This document shows positions 46,300 through 58,560 of a stretch of 64,000 bases of DNA, one piece after another. The position numbers and the translations under genes are program-made. Each line of letters opens with the position of its first letter. Position 1 is the first letter of the stretch. Where the stretch lies: NCBI GenBank assembly GCA_037102815.1, contig BTPP01000004.1:4836001-4900000 (forward strand). The letters are read 5' to 3'. Source of the stretch: Neurospora intermedia. Taxonomy: Eukaryota; Ascomycota; Sordariomycetes; Sordariales; Sordariaceae. A model generated the notes under the pieces. It did not search any database. It was not told the origin of the DNA and saw nothing but the letters and a program-made list of their open reading frames with translations.

Positions 46300-47560
46300 A
46301 TATAATAGCCCTTCTTCCTATATAATTTATGATAAATAAATAATTTATTATTATTAAATAAGTAATTTACTTTACTGAAGTAATCTCCTTTATATTTAAC
46401 TTTACTATAGCGGACGCAAATATTTTTTTAATAGTAGAATCTTACTATATATCCGATTCCCTAATATTTAAAGTATTATTAAATATTATTCGAAATTTAG
46501 AACGGTTTATATAGGTATATACTACTATCCTAAAAGAAAAGGTTATCCTAAAGGAAGTATACTACTAACGTAATAGCGATTTTTATTAGAAGTAGGCTTC
46601 TATTTTCTCTATCCTATCTTTTCTATAACTGAACTTTAATAATAAATACCTTCGGATTCTTCTCTTTTATTATATTTAATATAATTTCTATTATGGTATA
46701 ATTATTAATACTATTCTAAAGTACGCCCTAAATTAATATATTTATAATATTTATAATAATAAAAGTATTAAGGCCGAAAACTTTTTTAATTTATATTTAA
46801 TTATACTAATATTAATTATATATAGATTTATTAAATATAATTATATAATCTCCGGTTATTAATATTCTAATAGTTATTCGGATTATTAGGCCGGTATTCT
46901 TCTTACTTAAATATATAATTAAGGTTATTTTCGTATTTTCGTTCGAACGATTTATAAATTCAATAGTAATTATTGCTCCCTTAATAGTAAATTATTATTC
47001 GAAATTAGAAGGGATAAACTTTTTAATAATAATAGGTAATTATTAGAAGGTAGTACCGATTTTATTCGAGTTAATTTTCGTTATAATATTAGTTTAATAC
47101 TTCGGTACTTCCTAAATACCTTTTTTAATTTCCTTTAGAATATTTTTCTTTAAATCGTTAAAATCCTTCTTAGTAATAAACTAGTCGGTTCTAACTTTAC
47201 TAACCTCGGATTATATAGACCTACTTTTTTTAATACGTACTTTTACGAATTCGAGAAATAGCTTTCGAATTTAACGATAGTCTTCGGTCGAGACGGTATT
47301 ATAGTCTACAAATTTATTCGTTTTAGTAATAAACTTCTTTAATATTTTATTATCTTCCTCCATTTTATCCGAGGTCTTCGTAGTAAGAACGGCTTTAGGA
47401 TTATTATATACTAAAATTTCTACGAGCGGGTTATAAACGCTATTTTCGAATTTACAAATACCGCTATCGATAACTATCGGTAACGACGATACAACGCTAT
47501 CGCTACACTCGTCGTAGGATATTGTAAGGGACGTAAACGACCCTCCTAAGTCGATTGCCG
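46300..47560 (-). pseudogene. LINE ORF1 relic (gag-like)
   Basis: Minus strand gives a readable frame: YNPLVEILVYNNPKAVLTTK (about 47,435-47,380), MEEDNKILKKFITKTNKFV (47,363-47,307), FITKKDFNDLKKNILKEIKK (about 47,170-47,110) and FTIKGAITIEFINRS (near 46,995-46,950). Charged helical N-terminal part followed by an alpha/beta domain fits ORF1 proteins of the Tad clade, which bind element RNA. The C-terminal CCHC knuckles are not recognisable after RIP. Confidence 0.6.
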
Positions 47561-47590
47561 TTATTAGTTTTCGTTTTAGAACACTCCTCG

Positions 47591-47612
47591 ACCAGAAATC
47601 GGCGTTTCTGGT
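47591..47612. other. Perfect 8-bp hairpin at the TE8 insertion point
   Basis: ACCAGAAA-TCGGCG-TTTCTGGT: 8-bp stem, 6-base loop, in the 5' UTR of TE7. TE8 inserted 3 bp beyond it. Confidence 0.8.
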
Positions 47613-47615
47613 TTT

Positions 47616-47894
47616 TGTGAAGGCGTGATTCTATAAGAGATACGACTGCAAGACTAGAAGCCACAAATTAAAGTAATATTAAGTGTAAGGAGGAGAAGGA
47701 AGCTGTACGAACGAAGGTATTCGGAATTAAGTATATAAGCCACAATTCTGCCTACGGTCGCTGCCTTCCTAATCCGGATAGCTATCGATAAGAATATAAG
47801 CCTCATTCTATCTAATATACTATAGTACTATATAGTCGGCGCTCTATTACTTATTAGCTAGTATTTTGGGAGCTTGTCCGGCTATACTATAATA
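47616..47894 (-). repeat. 3' LTR of TE8 (279 bp)
   Basis: On the plus strand runs TGTGAAGGCG...TATAATA. It aligns without gaps to the 5' LTR at 55,453-55,731. The two copies carry different transitions. Confidence 0.9.
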
Positions 47895-47897
47895 TTA

Positions 47898-47907
47898 CCC
47901 CCCCCCT
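47898..47907 (-). other. Polypurine tract of TE8
   Basis: Ten C on the plus strand, G10 on the minus strand, directly before the 3' LTR; sets the minus orientation. Confidence 0.8.
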
Positions 47908-48129
47908 ATAATAAGGCTTAGCCCTAGAGTTGAAAGAAAATAAGGAAAAAAGAAAGAAGTATAATAAGAGGGTATTTAAACCTATTGCGACGGTTGGTCC
48001 AATTTGAAGTATTATAATAGAATATCCTTTTAATACGTATACGGCTCCTTTACGCTAAGCGTCCGGGTTTATTATTCTATTTAATTACTATTGATTCTAT
48101 TCGTCTCGTAAAAAACTTATAAAAAAAAC

Positions 48130-48225
48130 TTCCCCCAATTGGATTTAAACCGACTATTTCCCTAGTAGAGGATAGATGCCTTCGAATTTTAGTGTATTAT
48201 CGCGCTAATTTTGTAGGCTATTACG
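48130..48225 (-). ncRNA. tRNA-like module in TE8 3' region
   Basis: On the minus strand TTAGCGCGATAATACACT resembles a pol III A box and AGTCGGTTTAAATCC a B box (GGTTCGAATCC before RIP). The T-arm GTCGG-TTTAAAT-CCAAT has one pair lost by a G-to-A change. About 58 bases from position 8 to the T-arm leave room for a long variable arm, as in Ser/Leu tRNAs, and TTCGAAG could be an anticodon loop (CGA, Ser). The acceptor stem does not pair well. It is followed by a T run on the minus strand (pol III-like terminator). Confidence 0.35.
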
Positions 48226-48369
48226 CTACTCTATTATATTATATAATTAAGGCTACGGACGGTAGTAGGTTGTTTTATTCTTACTTTTATTAATTTCTAT
48301 TTATTATTTTTTCTATACCCTTTTTATCTTCGACTTCGCTATTGTTTCTTCTAGTCGGTTATTATCCGT

Positions 48370-48600
48370 ATACTTACTCGCCGTTTTTCTATTTTATAAT
48401 GCTTTTAATTATACTCCTAACCTCTTTAGTAGTCCTAGTTTTTTTAGGTTTTCTTCGTAGAAGGACCTTAATTTCTTTTTTATATTTTTAAAGTATTCCG
48501 CCGGGTATTATATAGGGTTAGGATCCTATCTTCTCTAAATAATTTAGTATTATAGTATTTTATTCGTTAATTTGTATATAAGAATTTCCTCTACCTTCTA
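48370..48600 (-). pseudogene. Chromodomain relic of TE8
   Basis: Minus strand reads KVEEILIYKLTNKIL, then (with stops) DPNPI-YPAEYFKNIKKKL and RSFYEENLKKP, matching W-E-V-E-E-I-L, Y-R-V-K-W, D-P-x-W-Y-P-A-x-N-F-K-N and the F-H-x-x-Y-P-x-K-P-G end typical of a fungal gypsy subfamily. Trp codons are stops. Confidence 0.75.
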
Positions 48601-49950
48601 TTCTTCTATTTTACTTTCTTCGTCCTTACTTCTTACTATAATATTAGTTGGGTTTTCGTTGGCCTACCCTAGTAGTAGGTTCCTAGGGTCCTTTCTTAGT
48701 CGGTCCGCGTAGTAAATTCTACTCTTTTATTAGCCTTCTAGTAGTTCTAATTCGTAAGAAATCCCCTTTATTTTTATAATTTTATATAGGATTTTAATTA
48801 GGGGGAAGTCTAATTTATCGTTGGGTCTATCCGTTACCTAACTTTTTTTTATAATAAAGACTTTATCGCCCACTTAAAAGTCGGGGATTCTTCTATACTA
48901 ATTAGTTTATTTAGTCTATTACTTTTACGCCTTCGTTATTATTACCCGTACTTAATTATAGTATTATTTTAAAATCTTTAGTAGCTTTTATACTTCTAAT
49001 TCCTCTAGGTTACCCTTTACTTATAGCCTTTTTTTATCCTAATTGAAAGGTAAATTCATTGGGAATCTAAATAGGACTTCGTAGGGGTTTAAATTACCTA
49101 AACTATTGTAAGGTAGAGTTATTTAAACTATATTTAGTATAGGGATTATTAATACCCAATTATTTTAGTTATAGTTTATAAACGGTCGTAAGCGTTAATT
49201 AATATATTGGTTTATAATTTCTATTTGACTAGCCGTCTAAGAGTGTCCGGAGGAATTTAGTTTCCATTCGATATTTAAAATTTTTACTAATTTTTATATA
49301 AAATCCGATACGAATTAAAGTCTTCGGTTACTTATAATATCCCTAGGTAGGCCGTATACTTAGTACGGTCCTTTATAGTATAATAAGGCTACGTTTCTTA
49401 TAGTAATTGTATTAAAGTAAGCGTTATATTAAGAGGCTTTAAATAGTCTATTTATTATTACTATTAAGTTATTATAGTTATACAATTTATCCTTTAATAT
49501 TACTTTAAAATCGATAACAATAGACTATTATATTTTATTATTAATTACTACGGGCTGGGGGTGTAATAGTCCGGGTATTTTGTTTCTTAGGATTTTAGAT
49601 ACTTTATATATCTAATAATTATTAATATATTTATTTACGTCCCTTACTACTCCTGGCTACTAGTATTATTTAGTTAATAATTTCCGAGTTTTATTTCTCT
49701 TTAGGTATATTATTATTAGTAATTTATAATTCGCTTTAATTATATTGGTTCTTAGTGTGTTTTTGTCCGGGACTACTAATTTACTATTATATAATAGTAG
49801 TCCATCTTTTAGTATAAAGTATTTATTTACCTTTCCTACCTTTTCTCTTTTAATTAATAATAATTCTTCCTTTCAGTTCGCTTTTAGGAATTTATTAATA
49901 AGTAATAGGTAATTCCCCTACTTTTTTAACGTAGCTTCTAGTTTATTATT
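48601..49950 (-). pseudogene. Integrase relic of TE8
   Basis: Lies between RNase H and the chromodomain on the minus strand. The zinc-binding end is near 49,650-49,600, the core near 49,500-49,000, and the C-terminal linker near 48,850-48,620 (ISYELELLEG, then YYADRLRKDPRNLLLG). Strongly mutated; identified by order and by the C-terminal pattern. Confidence 0.65.
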
Positions 49951-50700
49951 TATTGCTTCTAATTTATCGGAAGTCTCTCTATTCTCCGAACTTTGGGCTT
50001 CGGCCTTTAAGACTGTATTTAGCTCCGTTTGGGGCGTGTCCTTTTTATTACTGGTATAAATGAAATGCCTATCTTCGTTTAGTTTTAGTAAGTGGAGGGT
50101 TCTTTAGTCGTTTCGCTTTTATAGTATTATTTTTAATGTTTTTAATTTTCGGGATAGCGTATTTATTATAGCGTTTTCTTTCCTTAGTCGGTACGTTATT
50201 TTAAAGTTATATTCTAATAGTAATTTAGTCTATATTACCTATTTGGAATTTAATAGTCTCTTAGTAGAGAAGAATTCGAAGGTTTAGTAATTTGTAATTA
50301 CTTTGAAGGTTATTGCCGTCCCTTTTAATTCTAGCCTCTATATTTTTATTCTTTTAATTACTATTAGTAATTCCTTATTATAGATTAGGTAATTAAATTT
50401 AATTAGTATAATTAATTGGGAATAGAAGGTTATTGGATATTAGCAATTATTTTCCTATCTCTACAATAATACTCCTATATATATTCCGTTAGAAGTATTA
50501 GTCTCTAGTTGGGTATCCCTACCGAATTAGTAATAGGCTAGTACTAGTATTCGTAATAAAGCGTCTTTAAAACTATTAAAAGCTATTTAGCACTTCTCGT
50601 CCTAATCGAATATTTTATTTTTCTTAATTAATATATTTAGAGGTTTTATTAGGCGTTTAAAATTCTTTACGAATTTTCGATAGAAGTTATAGAAGTTTAG
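49951..50700 (-). pseudogene. RNase H relic of TE8
   Basis: Minus strand: QLETNTSNGIYIGVLL (about 50,510-50,465; family ETDAS-x-x-G-x-G-x-x-L), FNYLIYNKELLIVIKRIK (about 50,400-50,345; catalytic Glu kept), then ITNYQTFEFFSTKRLLNSKQ (50,290-50,235; family TDH). It ends with ENAIINTLSRK (about 50,165-50,130; family N-x-x-A-D-A-L-S-R). Asp-to-Asn changes inactivate it. Confidence 0.85.
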
Positions 50701-51650
50701 GAAGGTTTAAACTCCTTTAAAGTTTTTTAGGTATAGTTAGTCCTTTACAATTATAATCTTCTTAGGGTTTACTATAATACCGCTAGTACTAATAATAAAT
50801 CCTAGAAATTTCGTACTTATTATATAGAATTTGTACTTTCGAATATCCGTTTATAGATTAGTTAAATATAGCCGTTAAAGTATTTTCTTAATGTAAATTT
50901 TATATTCTTATAGGGATTTCGAAAAGATTAGTATATTATCGATATAAGTACTATAAAAGTTTTAATATCCTATAAATTTATTATTAATAAATTTTTAGAA
51001 GGATAATAGTCCCCCGTATAGTTTAAAGGGTAAGATTTTATATTAATAAACCCTAAAACTTATTCGGAAGGTCGTTAAATCTTCTTATTCCTCTATTATT
51101 CGGATATAGTAAAATGCTTACTAAATATTTATTTTTATAAATATTTTAGTTTGGCTAATCTAGGCTAAAGTTTTATTAATTAGAGGTAGGAGGTAATAAT
51201 CCTTTTATAAAATAATATTTAATTTTCAGTAATTTACATAGAATTTTAATCCTCCCCTATTAACCTTAGGTATAAATAGGACGGGAGCTGCCTAAGGTAT
51301 TAAATTAGCCTTTATAAAGCTTTTCTATAGGTTCTTTAAAATATATTTCCAATATTCTTTAAATTCTATTAGGGTTATTCAATATAATAGATTAATTCCT
51401 AACTCTTCGGGCCAGTAGCTATTTTATATAATAATTTTATAGTCGATACTATAGTAGTATTTTAGTAGGGTATCCAATTCTACTTTACTAAATACTTTTA
51501 ATTCCTTTTAGTTATAGTAATCGTTTAGTACTTTTTTTAATACTATTTACTATAGTTCTTTATTATCTTTTGTTAATATACTTATACAAAGTAATTTAAT
51601 TATACTATCGATTTTATAAAGATTTATTACTTCGGGTTTAGCCTTCCGAA
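50701..51650 (-). pseudogene. Reverse transcriptase relic of TE8
   Basis: Gypsy RT on the minus strand. The catalytic block reads FYSTYIDNILIFSK (about 50,957-50,920), second Asp changed to Asn, followed by the thumb segment STKFLGFIISTSG (about 50,815-50,775) and FLNFYNFYRKFVKNF (about 50,700-50,650), which joins RNase H. N-terminal blocks lie upstream to about 51,650. Confidence 0.85.
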
Positions 51651-52800
51651 CTTTAATATAGTAATTAAATATTATACTATTAATTACCGTTAAGTCTATT
51701 AGTTATTTCTTAATCTATTTCTATTTTTATTATAAATAGTATTGTCCCTTTTTATCCTAGAGAAGGTATAATTTAATAGTAGGCGGCTCTTTTCACTTAA
51801 GTAGTAGGTTCTATTTATTTTATTTATCTTCTTCTTTTTATAATTTTTATTCTATTTAATTTTATATTCTCTTTATTATATTAGGGGATTAAATTCATTA
51901 AGAAATTTGTTAATAAATTTCGGTCGGCCTCTATTCTAATTTTTCTTCTAATTAGGTTTTTGGCGAATTTTTATTGAAAGAGTACGCTTCTGCTTTTATT
52001 ATTGAATTTTTTATTTAGGTTTTTCTATATAGTTCTAATTCTTAAATTTTAGCTAGCGTTTATTATAATTTCTTTCTAGCTTCGGCCCTTTTTCCTACTT
52101 CTTTTTATAGGTCTTCTTTTATTATTAATTCTTCCTTCCTTAGGATATTGTTTTAAAAGTTTGGGTCCTAGATTAGAGGTCCTCCCCTCCTTACTTCGAT
52201 ATTTAGGTTTAGTATAAATAAAAGTTCTAGTTTGAATAGGAGGGTTTTAATTTTGTAATTTAATAGAATATTATTTCTTATTAATTATATATATCCTAGT
52301 ATTATATTTTTATTAAGGTTCGGTAGTATTACTATCTATTAATTTTTAAAAATAATATCCTCTACCTATAAGTAACCTTTTAAAGCTTATTTTATTTCGT
52401 TGGGTTTAGCTTTTTTGTAAGGAGTTACGAATCCGGGTTTGAAGTTCTTATAAAAGTCGAGGTTGAGATGCTTTTTTAATTTATTTGTAAATAATCAGTT
52501 TACAATAATATAAGCATTTATTCCGGTATTTATTAATATACGTTTAATTGAAATAGATAATTTATTATTAATTATAATATAGTTAATTAAGAATAGTTTA
52601 CTACTTTCTAAGTAATTCTTTAATTTAAAATCGGTATAGGCCTTCTCCTATTAATCCTCTATATACCGATTAATATTATTAATTTTAATAAATACTTCCC
52701 TTAGGGTAGAAACTTTTCTTGGGGATTCTAATTTTCCGAATCCGAATCTATTTTTAACTCCTCCGAGGGTTCTCCCTCCGGGTCCCGGTTAAAAGCCTCC
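51651..52800 (-). pseudogene. Protease region relic of TE8
   Basis: Between the zinc knuckle and RT on the minus strand, the usual place of the aspartic protease. Near 52,530-52,500 the reverse complement of attaatatacg gives a RILIN-like run compatible with the D-S/T-G-A context (D changed to N), but this is weak. Confidence 0.4.
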
Positions 52801-55400
52801 TATACTTTCGCTTCGGTCTCCGGCTCGTTAGAGGTTGGAGGTCCCTATATTAAGTCCGTAATAGTATTGAGTTCGGTTTCTAAAGTAACTATTTTTATCT
52901 TTTCCGGATAGGCTGGGGATTGGTAGCCAATTTGCTTATAATAAAAATACCAATTCTCTACGTTTAGCTTCTTTATTTCTTTGAACGTAGGGCGTTAATA
53001 TTTCGGTATTATAAGTATTTTTAAAAATTTAATCTTATTTTTAAAACTAGTATTAATTAGTTTTTTATCCTTCGGTTTCTATTCTTCTCGTTTAATATTA
53101 AGGTCTAAAGACTATAGTAAAAGGTAGTAGTCCTTAAATATCTTATATTCCTTTAAGTATATAACTTCGGCTAATATAGTAAGTTCTTTTAATACTTTTC
53201 TTCTTATATCCTACTTCTATAGGTTCCAAGGAATTTGATATTAGTTTATTAATTATACGAATATAGTTTTAAAATTCTAGAACCGTTCTAATAATTGTAT
53301 TTTTAGTCTCTCGAAATATTGGACTGCCTTTTCTCTAACTATATAATTATAATAATTATTCTAGAAGTATTTTAATAGGTCGTTAATTATTATAATTGAT
53401 TTTAGGTAATCCTTATTAAAATATAGTAAAATACTTTCCGCTACTTAACCGCCGAATTAGGTTAATACTTTTCTAATATAAATTTATTTATTAATAAAGT
53501 AATTGGTATTACTATATAATTTATATTATATTTATATTATTTATACGTCGAAAGAAACTTTATTATTCGTATTATTATTGAAAGTCGTAGGATTATTAAC
53601 CTTTAAAGTACACTTTTCTTTAAGTTTCTTAGGGATTTAGGGCCTTAAGGGTATATATCCTTTATTTAATTATAATAGTAAAGGATTTAGAAGTGCTAGA
53701 GGTCTTCTTTTATTATTTCTTTTTAATTTTAAATTATTATTGGAGGGTTTATTATTATTTAGAGGGCCGCTACTAATTTTTACCCGAAGATGAAGGGTTG
53801 CGGAGGTATTCGGTTGTAGTGCATTAAGGTTATTATTTATAATATTTAGAGGGTTAGGGTTTTCCCTAGTATTATGTTTATTAGGTTCTTCGAATGTAAT
53901 AATACGTTTGACCGCCTTTTTCTATTTCCGACTCTCTATAATATAAGGGGGCAGTAAATTGGTGTAGGAGGTAATTATTATTGTAAGTAGTTAATTTTAT
54001 TCTTTTAAAGCGCGAAATTACTTTTTAAATTCTAGGGGGATATAGTTAGAAGCGGGCTTTAATTATTTATCTTATAACACTATTTCTTTAGATAATTAAT
54101 TATTCTCTTAGAAGAATTAATAAATTTGGTTAACGAAGTATAATACCTACGAATTTAAATAAGCGGTATTTATATAAGCTTTTTCTAGGATGGAGGGGAA
54201 ATTGCGTAGGATATTATTCGTTACTTCGTTTAGTATTATTCGTTAATAGAATTCTTCTTATATAACGAAGGGGTCCGTTTAGTACGTCCGGTAAAAGGCT
54301 TACTCGTTTATAAATTGGTAGATAATTTTAAATTTACGTAATTACTTATTAAATTCGGCTAAATACACTACTAGTTTAAATAGTAAGATATTTCTTTAAT
54401 TATTTACTTAATTTTAATTAATAATAGTAGTACGGGCCTATACTTCTTCTATTAAATTATTGTAAGTGATTTGTTAGGGGGGGAATTTTATAATTCGGTA
54501 GAGGCGGTAGAGGTAGTAACTTCTTAAATCCGAAATTATTAGCGCCCTATTACTATTTTTTAGTTTATATTCGGCCCCTAATATTATAACCTCTGCTTTT
54601 TCTTTAGTAGGGAGTAGTTCTTCGTTCTTAATTCTTTATATTTTAGTATTAGGAATATAATAAAACCGATCCGGATTTAGTTTTATAAAATATAGGCTCT
54701 AGTCCGGATAAATCCCTCTCTTTAATAGTATAATTTTAGTTGAATTCTTTTTAGGTCCTAGTAAATTAGGTTTTTAGAACGATTTTAAGAAGGTTCTTAA
54801 TAATAGTAGAGGAAGGTTGAATAGGAATGAAATTAAACGTTCCTTTCTTTTACCCTTTAATTATTTGTGGGCGTTATAAAGTATTATTTAAGGATTTATA
54901 ATACTTTTATCCTTCTTAATATATTTAAAGGATTTATTTGCCGCTTCGATTCGGGGGGGTTAATAGAGTTTCGGTTATAGTTTTATTAATATAAGGGGGT
55001 TTTATTCCTACAGGTTATTGAACGCTTCTAGGGTTAATACTATATTAGATTATATATATTTATCCGGCCGTCCTCCTAGTTAAGTAAAAGGGTTCGAGAG
55101 TTTAATTACCGGGCTAAAGTTTATTTTATTATTATAAATTTAGTCGAATAGGTCTACCTCTTATTCGTAATATATTTTAGGGCTTATAATAAAGCTAGAA
55201 TTTAAATTTAAACTTTAATATTCTCCGGTTTCAAATATTATATAATTAATTTAATCTAAATATATAAGAAATAGAGGGGAAAAAATATTTACTCCATCGA
55301 AACGTTTATTGTAAGTCTTAGTAACCCTTTTAAATAAACGGTTATAATTGATTATAGTTTAATTAAATGAATTTAAGCGTTTAGTACGTTCCTAAAAGAA
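52801..55400 (-). pseudogene. gag relic of TE8 with zinc knuckle
   Basis: On the minus strand near 52,965-52,915 the frame reads WYFYYKQIGYQSPAYPEK. Each Tyr stands exactly where C-x2-C-x4-H-x4-C residues belong, as expected from TGC/CAC to TAC by RIP. This supports a nucleocapsid knuckle that binds element RNA. Upstream to 55,400 the capsid part is RIPed and broken by stops. Confidence 0.65.
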
Positions 55401-55452
55401 GGGTAGGATGTTTAACGCTATCCCTAGTCGGTAGAGGTAATACTTAATATTA

Positions 55453-55731
55453 TATAAAGGCGTAATTCTATAAGAGATACGATTGTAAGACTAGAAGCTA
55501 CAAATTAAAGTAATATTAAGTGTAAGGAGGAGAAGGAAGCTGTACGAACGAAGGTATTCGGAATTAAGTATATAAGTTACAATTCTGCCTACGGTCGCCG
55601 CCTTCCCAATCCGAATAGCTATCGATAAGAATATAAGCTTTATTCCATCCGATGTGCTATAGTGCCGTACGGTCGGCGCTCTATTACCCATTGGCCAGTG
55701 CTCTAGGAGCCTATCCGGCTATACTATAATA
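55453..55731 (-). repeat. 5' LTR of TE8 (279 bp)
   Basis: Plus strand TATAAAGGCG...TATAATA, pairing with 47,616-47,894. The inner half keeps the strings gtgtaaggaggagaaggaag and gtacgaacgaaggtattcgg unchanged between copies. Confidence 0.9.
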
Positions 55732-55774
55732 GTTTCAAAGCAATTTTTCTAATAAGTATCCGTTAATTTAAAAA

Positions 55775-55789
55775 TACTTACTAATTATA
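55775..55789 (+). repeat. Right target-site duplication of TE7 (15 bp)
   Basis: TACTTACTAATTATA, identical to 40,919-40,933. It is preceded by an A-rich end (ttaatttaaaaa). Confidence 0.85.
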
Positions 55790-56950
55790 GTTTATTAAAA
55801 TTATTTATATATTTACTAATAGGGCTATTCGTTTATCCTTTAAAGAACTTAAACCGCCTTTAGAACTAATTTATATAATTTACTAGGTATTTTAACGCTT
55901 AACTGAAAATATCTATATTAGTAGATAAACGGGATTATTTTATTAGAAATTGGTCTAGAAATAGGAAACTATTTCGCTTTTCCAATACGATAGTATTAGT
56001 AATTATTATAAAATTTATACCGAAATTTATAATAATATAATTTAATTTGATAAATTGCTAAGGATTTCTAAACTATTTCTAATTTTATACTTCTTATATA
56101 GATTAGGCGATTAATACTATTAATTTAGGGATAACCTTTTCTAAAATAACTAATTTCTACTTATTTAAATTAATAAAAAAATCTCTAATATAGGATTTAC
56201 TTTATCCGAAGTATTATTTAAAATATAAATATCCGAGATTGAATATATAAATTAAACTGAGCAAAAAGTCCTTTATATTATTAAAATAACTATTATAAAA
56301 AGATTTAAGTAAAAGATTACTTAATCCCCCAATAGTGTTTATAAAGACCTAAAATATAATAACGATTATTATTTTAAACTATATTCTAAACTACGTAAAT
56401 AATTTAAGGGGTTATATTTAGGAAAATATACTATAAAGGATCCGAGAATTAGTAATTCTACTAATAAGTAATAATATAATTATTTATCGGCCGGAAATAT
56501 TAATTTAAATACTTATAATATAAAGATTAATTTATTATTTATTAATAAATCCGACGAACTACCGGCTAAGCGCTATTATTAAGGATCCCCCCGTCCCGCT
56601 ATTCGTCCGAACTAATTTAAACTAATTAATATTAAACTATTTTCGGAATAGTTAAATATAATAATAATATTTAATATATAATCTACTACTATTATTATAC
56701 CCCCTATAGGGTTTTCCCTCAATTCAATCGTTACTATTCTATTTGCTATAGTAAATACAAATAGATTTCTAAACTCCCTAAAAGAGTTTTACGTATTAAA
56801 TATAGGCGTTACTAATTACCTTATTTATAAAAGCGATTTTATTTCGCTTAAACTATATAATAGCCTACTAGTATTAGGAATCGGCAATATTTCGCTTATA
56901 CTAACCTATATTAGTACGTTTAAAGTACAAACGGTTCTAAATAGTAAGCC
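55790..56950 (+). pseudogene. Copia gag/protease relic of TE6, second part
   Basis: Continues the TE6 frame after TE7; inverted match to TE5 31,200-32,320. Broken by stops. The aspartic protease was not localised with confidence. Confidence 0.55.
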
Positions 56951-58560
56951 GGGTTATTTACTATTAATTAATATATATTTATACCCTACAATTACTTATA
57001 ACCTTATTTTTATATTTTAGCTCCGGAAAATTAGTATTTCTTATAATATTATAACCTAGGATAATTGCTTAACCGCCTATTCGGGCAATTAACTTCGCTT
57101 TTTAGGATTCGAAGTTAGGGGATTATATTTTTTTAATTAAATAACCCGCTCCACCGCTATTAATATTACTTTAAAAATATACTACTTATTTAGTAAAACT
57201 ATATAATTATAGTATTATTATTTAGGCTATTTTAATAAAAGGAACTTACGAACATTATAAATAATATCTACGGGTATAAAATTTATTAAAGCGGCGTATT
57301 TTTATAAAAGTTATACCGCCGGTTAATTAAAATAAATTCCCTATACCGGTATTATTCGCCGTAGTATTTAGCTATTAGAATAAGTATATATAAATATCGC
57401 CGGTCCATTTACCTCGAATAGTATAAATAGAGAATACTACTAATTAATTATTATAAATAATTTTATATAATTTATATAGATTTATACCTTTCAAAGAAGG
57501 TTAAATTTATATAAGGTATTTATTCGTTAAATTAACCACTATAAAACGACGGAGTATAAAATTCTTAATATATATTTAGATTAGGCCGGGGAGAATTCTA
57601 ACGAAGCGCTAAAAATATAGTATCGTAACCGTTATATTATATTATACTATACAACTATAGAATAGTATTAGTAGAATAATATAGTCGAATAATTAAATAG
57701 TATATTATTAGAACGAATTACTATTCTCCTTTATTAGACCGGATTTTCTCCTAAATATTAATTTTACTTAGTCTAATCTATTATATATTTAAGAAATTGC
57801 TCGCTAAATTCTATTATCGGTAGAACCCCCTACGAAGTTTAATTTAATAATAAACCCGACTTATCCTACTTATAGGTACTAAACTTACCTAAATTCTACC
57901 GTTTAACTAGGAAATTTTTCTAGGGAAAATTCAATCCTATTAGAATACTTTACCATTTACTAAACTATAACAATTCCTAGAATTATATTATACTTACTAA
58001 GAACAATTAGGTTATTACTACTAATAATATAATTTTTAATAAATAGCTTCCTTATACTACGGACTATACTATATTTAATTATTCTACGGCCGCCGGCGGA
58101 TATAGAACTAAATTATATATTCTACTAGTAATTAATTTAGAAATTAGGGGAGCTTTATATCCTAAGGGAGCTAGCGGCAATTCGCCTACTCAACTAAGGG
58201 GAGATTCGAATATACTTAAATAGCCGAATTCCTATAGTACTAATAAAGCCTAAAAGCCGCCACTATTATTAATACTACCGTCCTTACTATTATTATTAGT
58301 ACTATCGTTACTAGTACTTTTATTACCCTTATTAATTAAAAATATAATTATAGTCGGAAGCGACCCCTACTTCTATAATTAATAGTATATTTAGGAAATT
58401 ACTAACCGCTATTCCGAATTATAAGTACCGCCGCCTTTAGTACTTACCCCTAATATTACTATTTCTTTACTTTACGCACTAGCTAATATTATTATAAATA
58501 ATAATATATTATTCGAACCCAAAACTTACCGATAAACGCTATAAAATCTATACTAACCAA
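56951..58560 (+). pseudogene. Copia integrase and linker relic of TE6
   Basis: Plus strand shows the integrase end as a decayed R-T-P-Y-E-x-x-F/W motif followed by KPDLSYL-like residues and ARKFF (about 57,810-57,920; family G-x-x-P-x-L-x-x-L-R-V-F-G), then a Ser/Leu-rich linker to RT. The catalytic core is about 57,200-57,700 with many stops. Same region inverted in TE5. Confidence 0.65.

Larger units (their letters stand above)
47616..55731 (-). mobile_element. TE8: full-length gypsy chromovirus nested in TE7
   Basis: Two 279-bp LTRs (47,616-47,894; 55,453-55,731), target duplication GTTTT/GTTTC (47,611-47,615; 55,732-55,736; one C/T difference in CpA context). Minus-strand order from 55,453 down: gag with zinc knuckle, protease region, RT, RNase H, integrase, chromodomain, tRNA-like module, polypurine tract, 3' LTR. 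8.1 kb. It is a third gypsy family, distinct from TE2/TE4 and TE3. Confidence 0.9.
40934..55774 (-). mobile_element. TE7: Tad1-like LINE inserted in TE6, split by TE8
   Basis: Non-LTR retrotransposon on the minus strand: 5' end at 55,774, 5' UTR interrupted by TE8 (47,616-55,731), ORF1, ORF2 with endonuclease and reverse transcriptase, long 3' part ending at 40,934. No LTRs; flanked by an exact 15-bp duplication. About 6.7 kb without TE8. RIPed, but the 5' UTR next to TE8 (47,440-47,615) keeps more GC. Confidence 0.8.

Noticed and set aside
55491-55691. 66-codon minus-strand open frame
   Set aside because: It is inside the 279-bp LTR of TE8 and has no counterpart frame in the other LTR.
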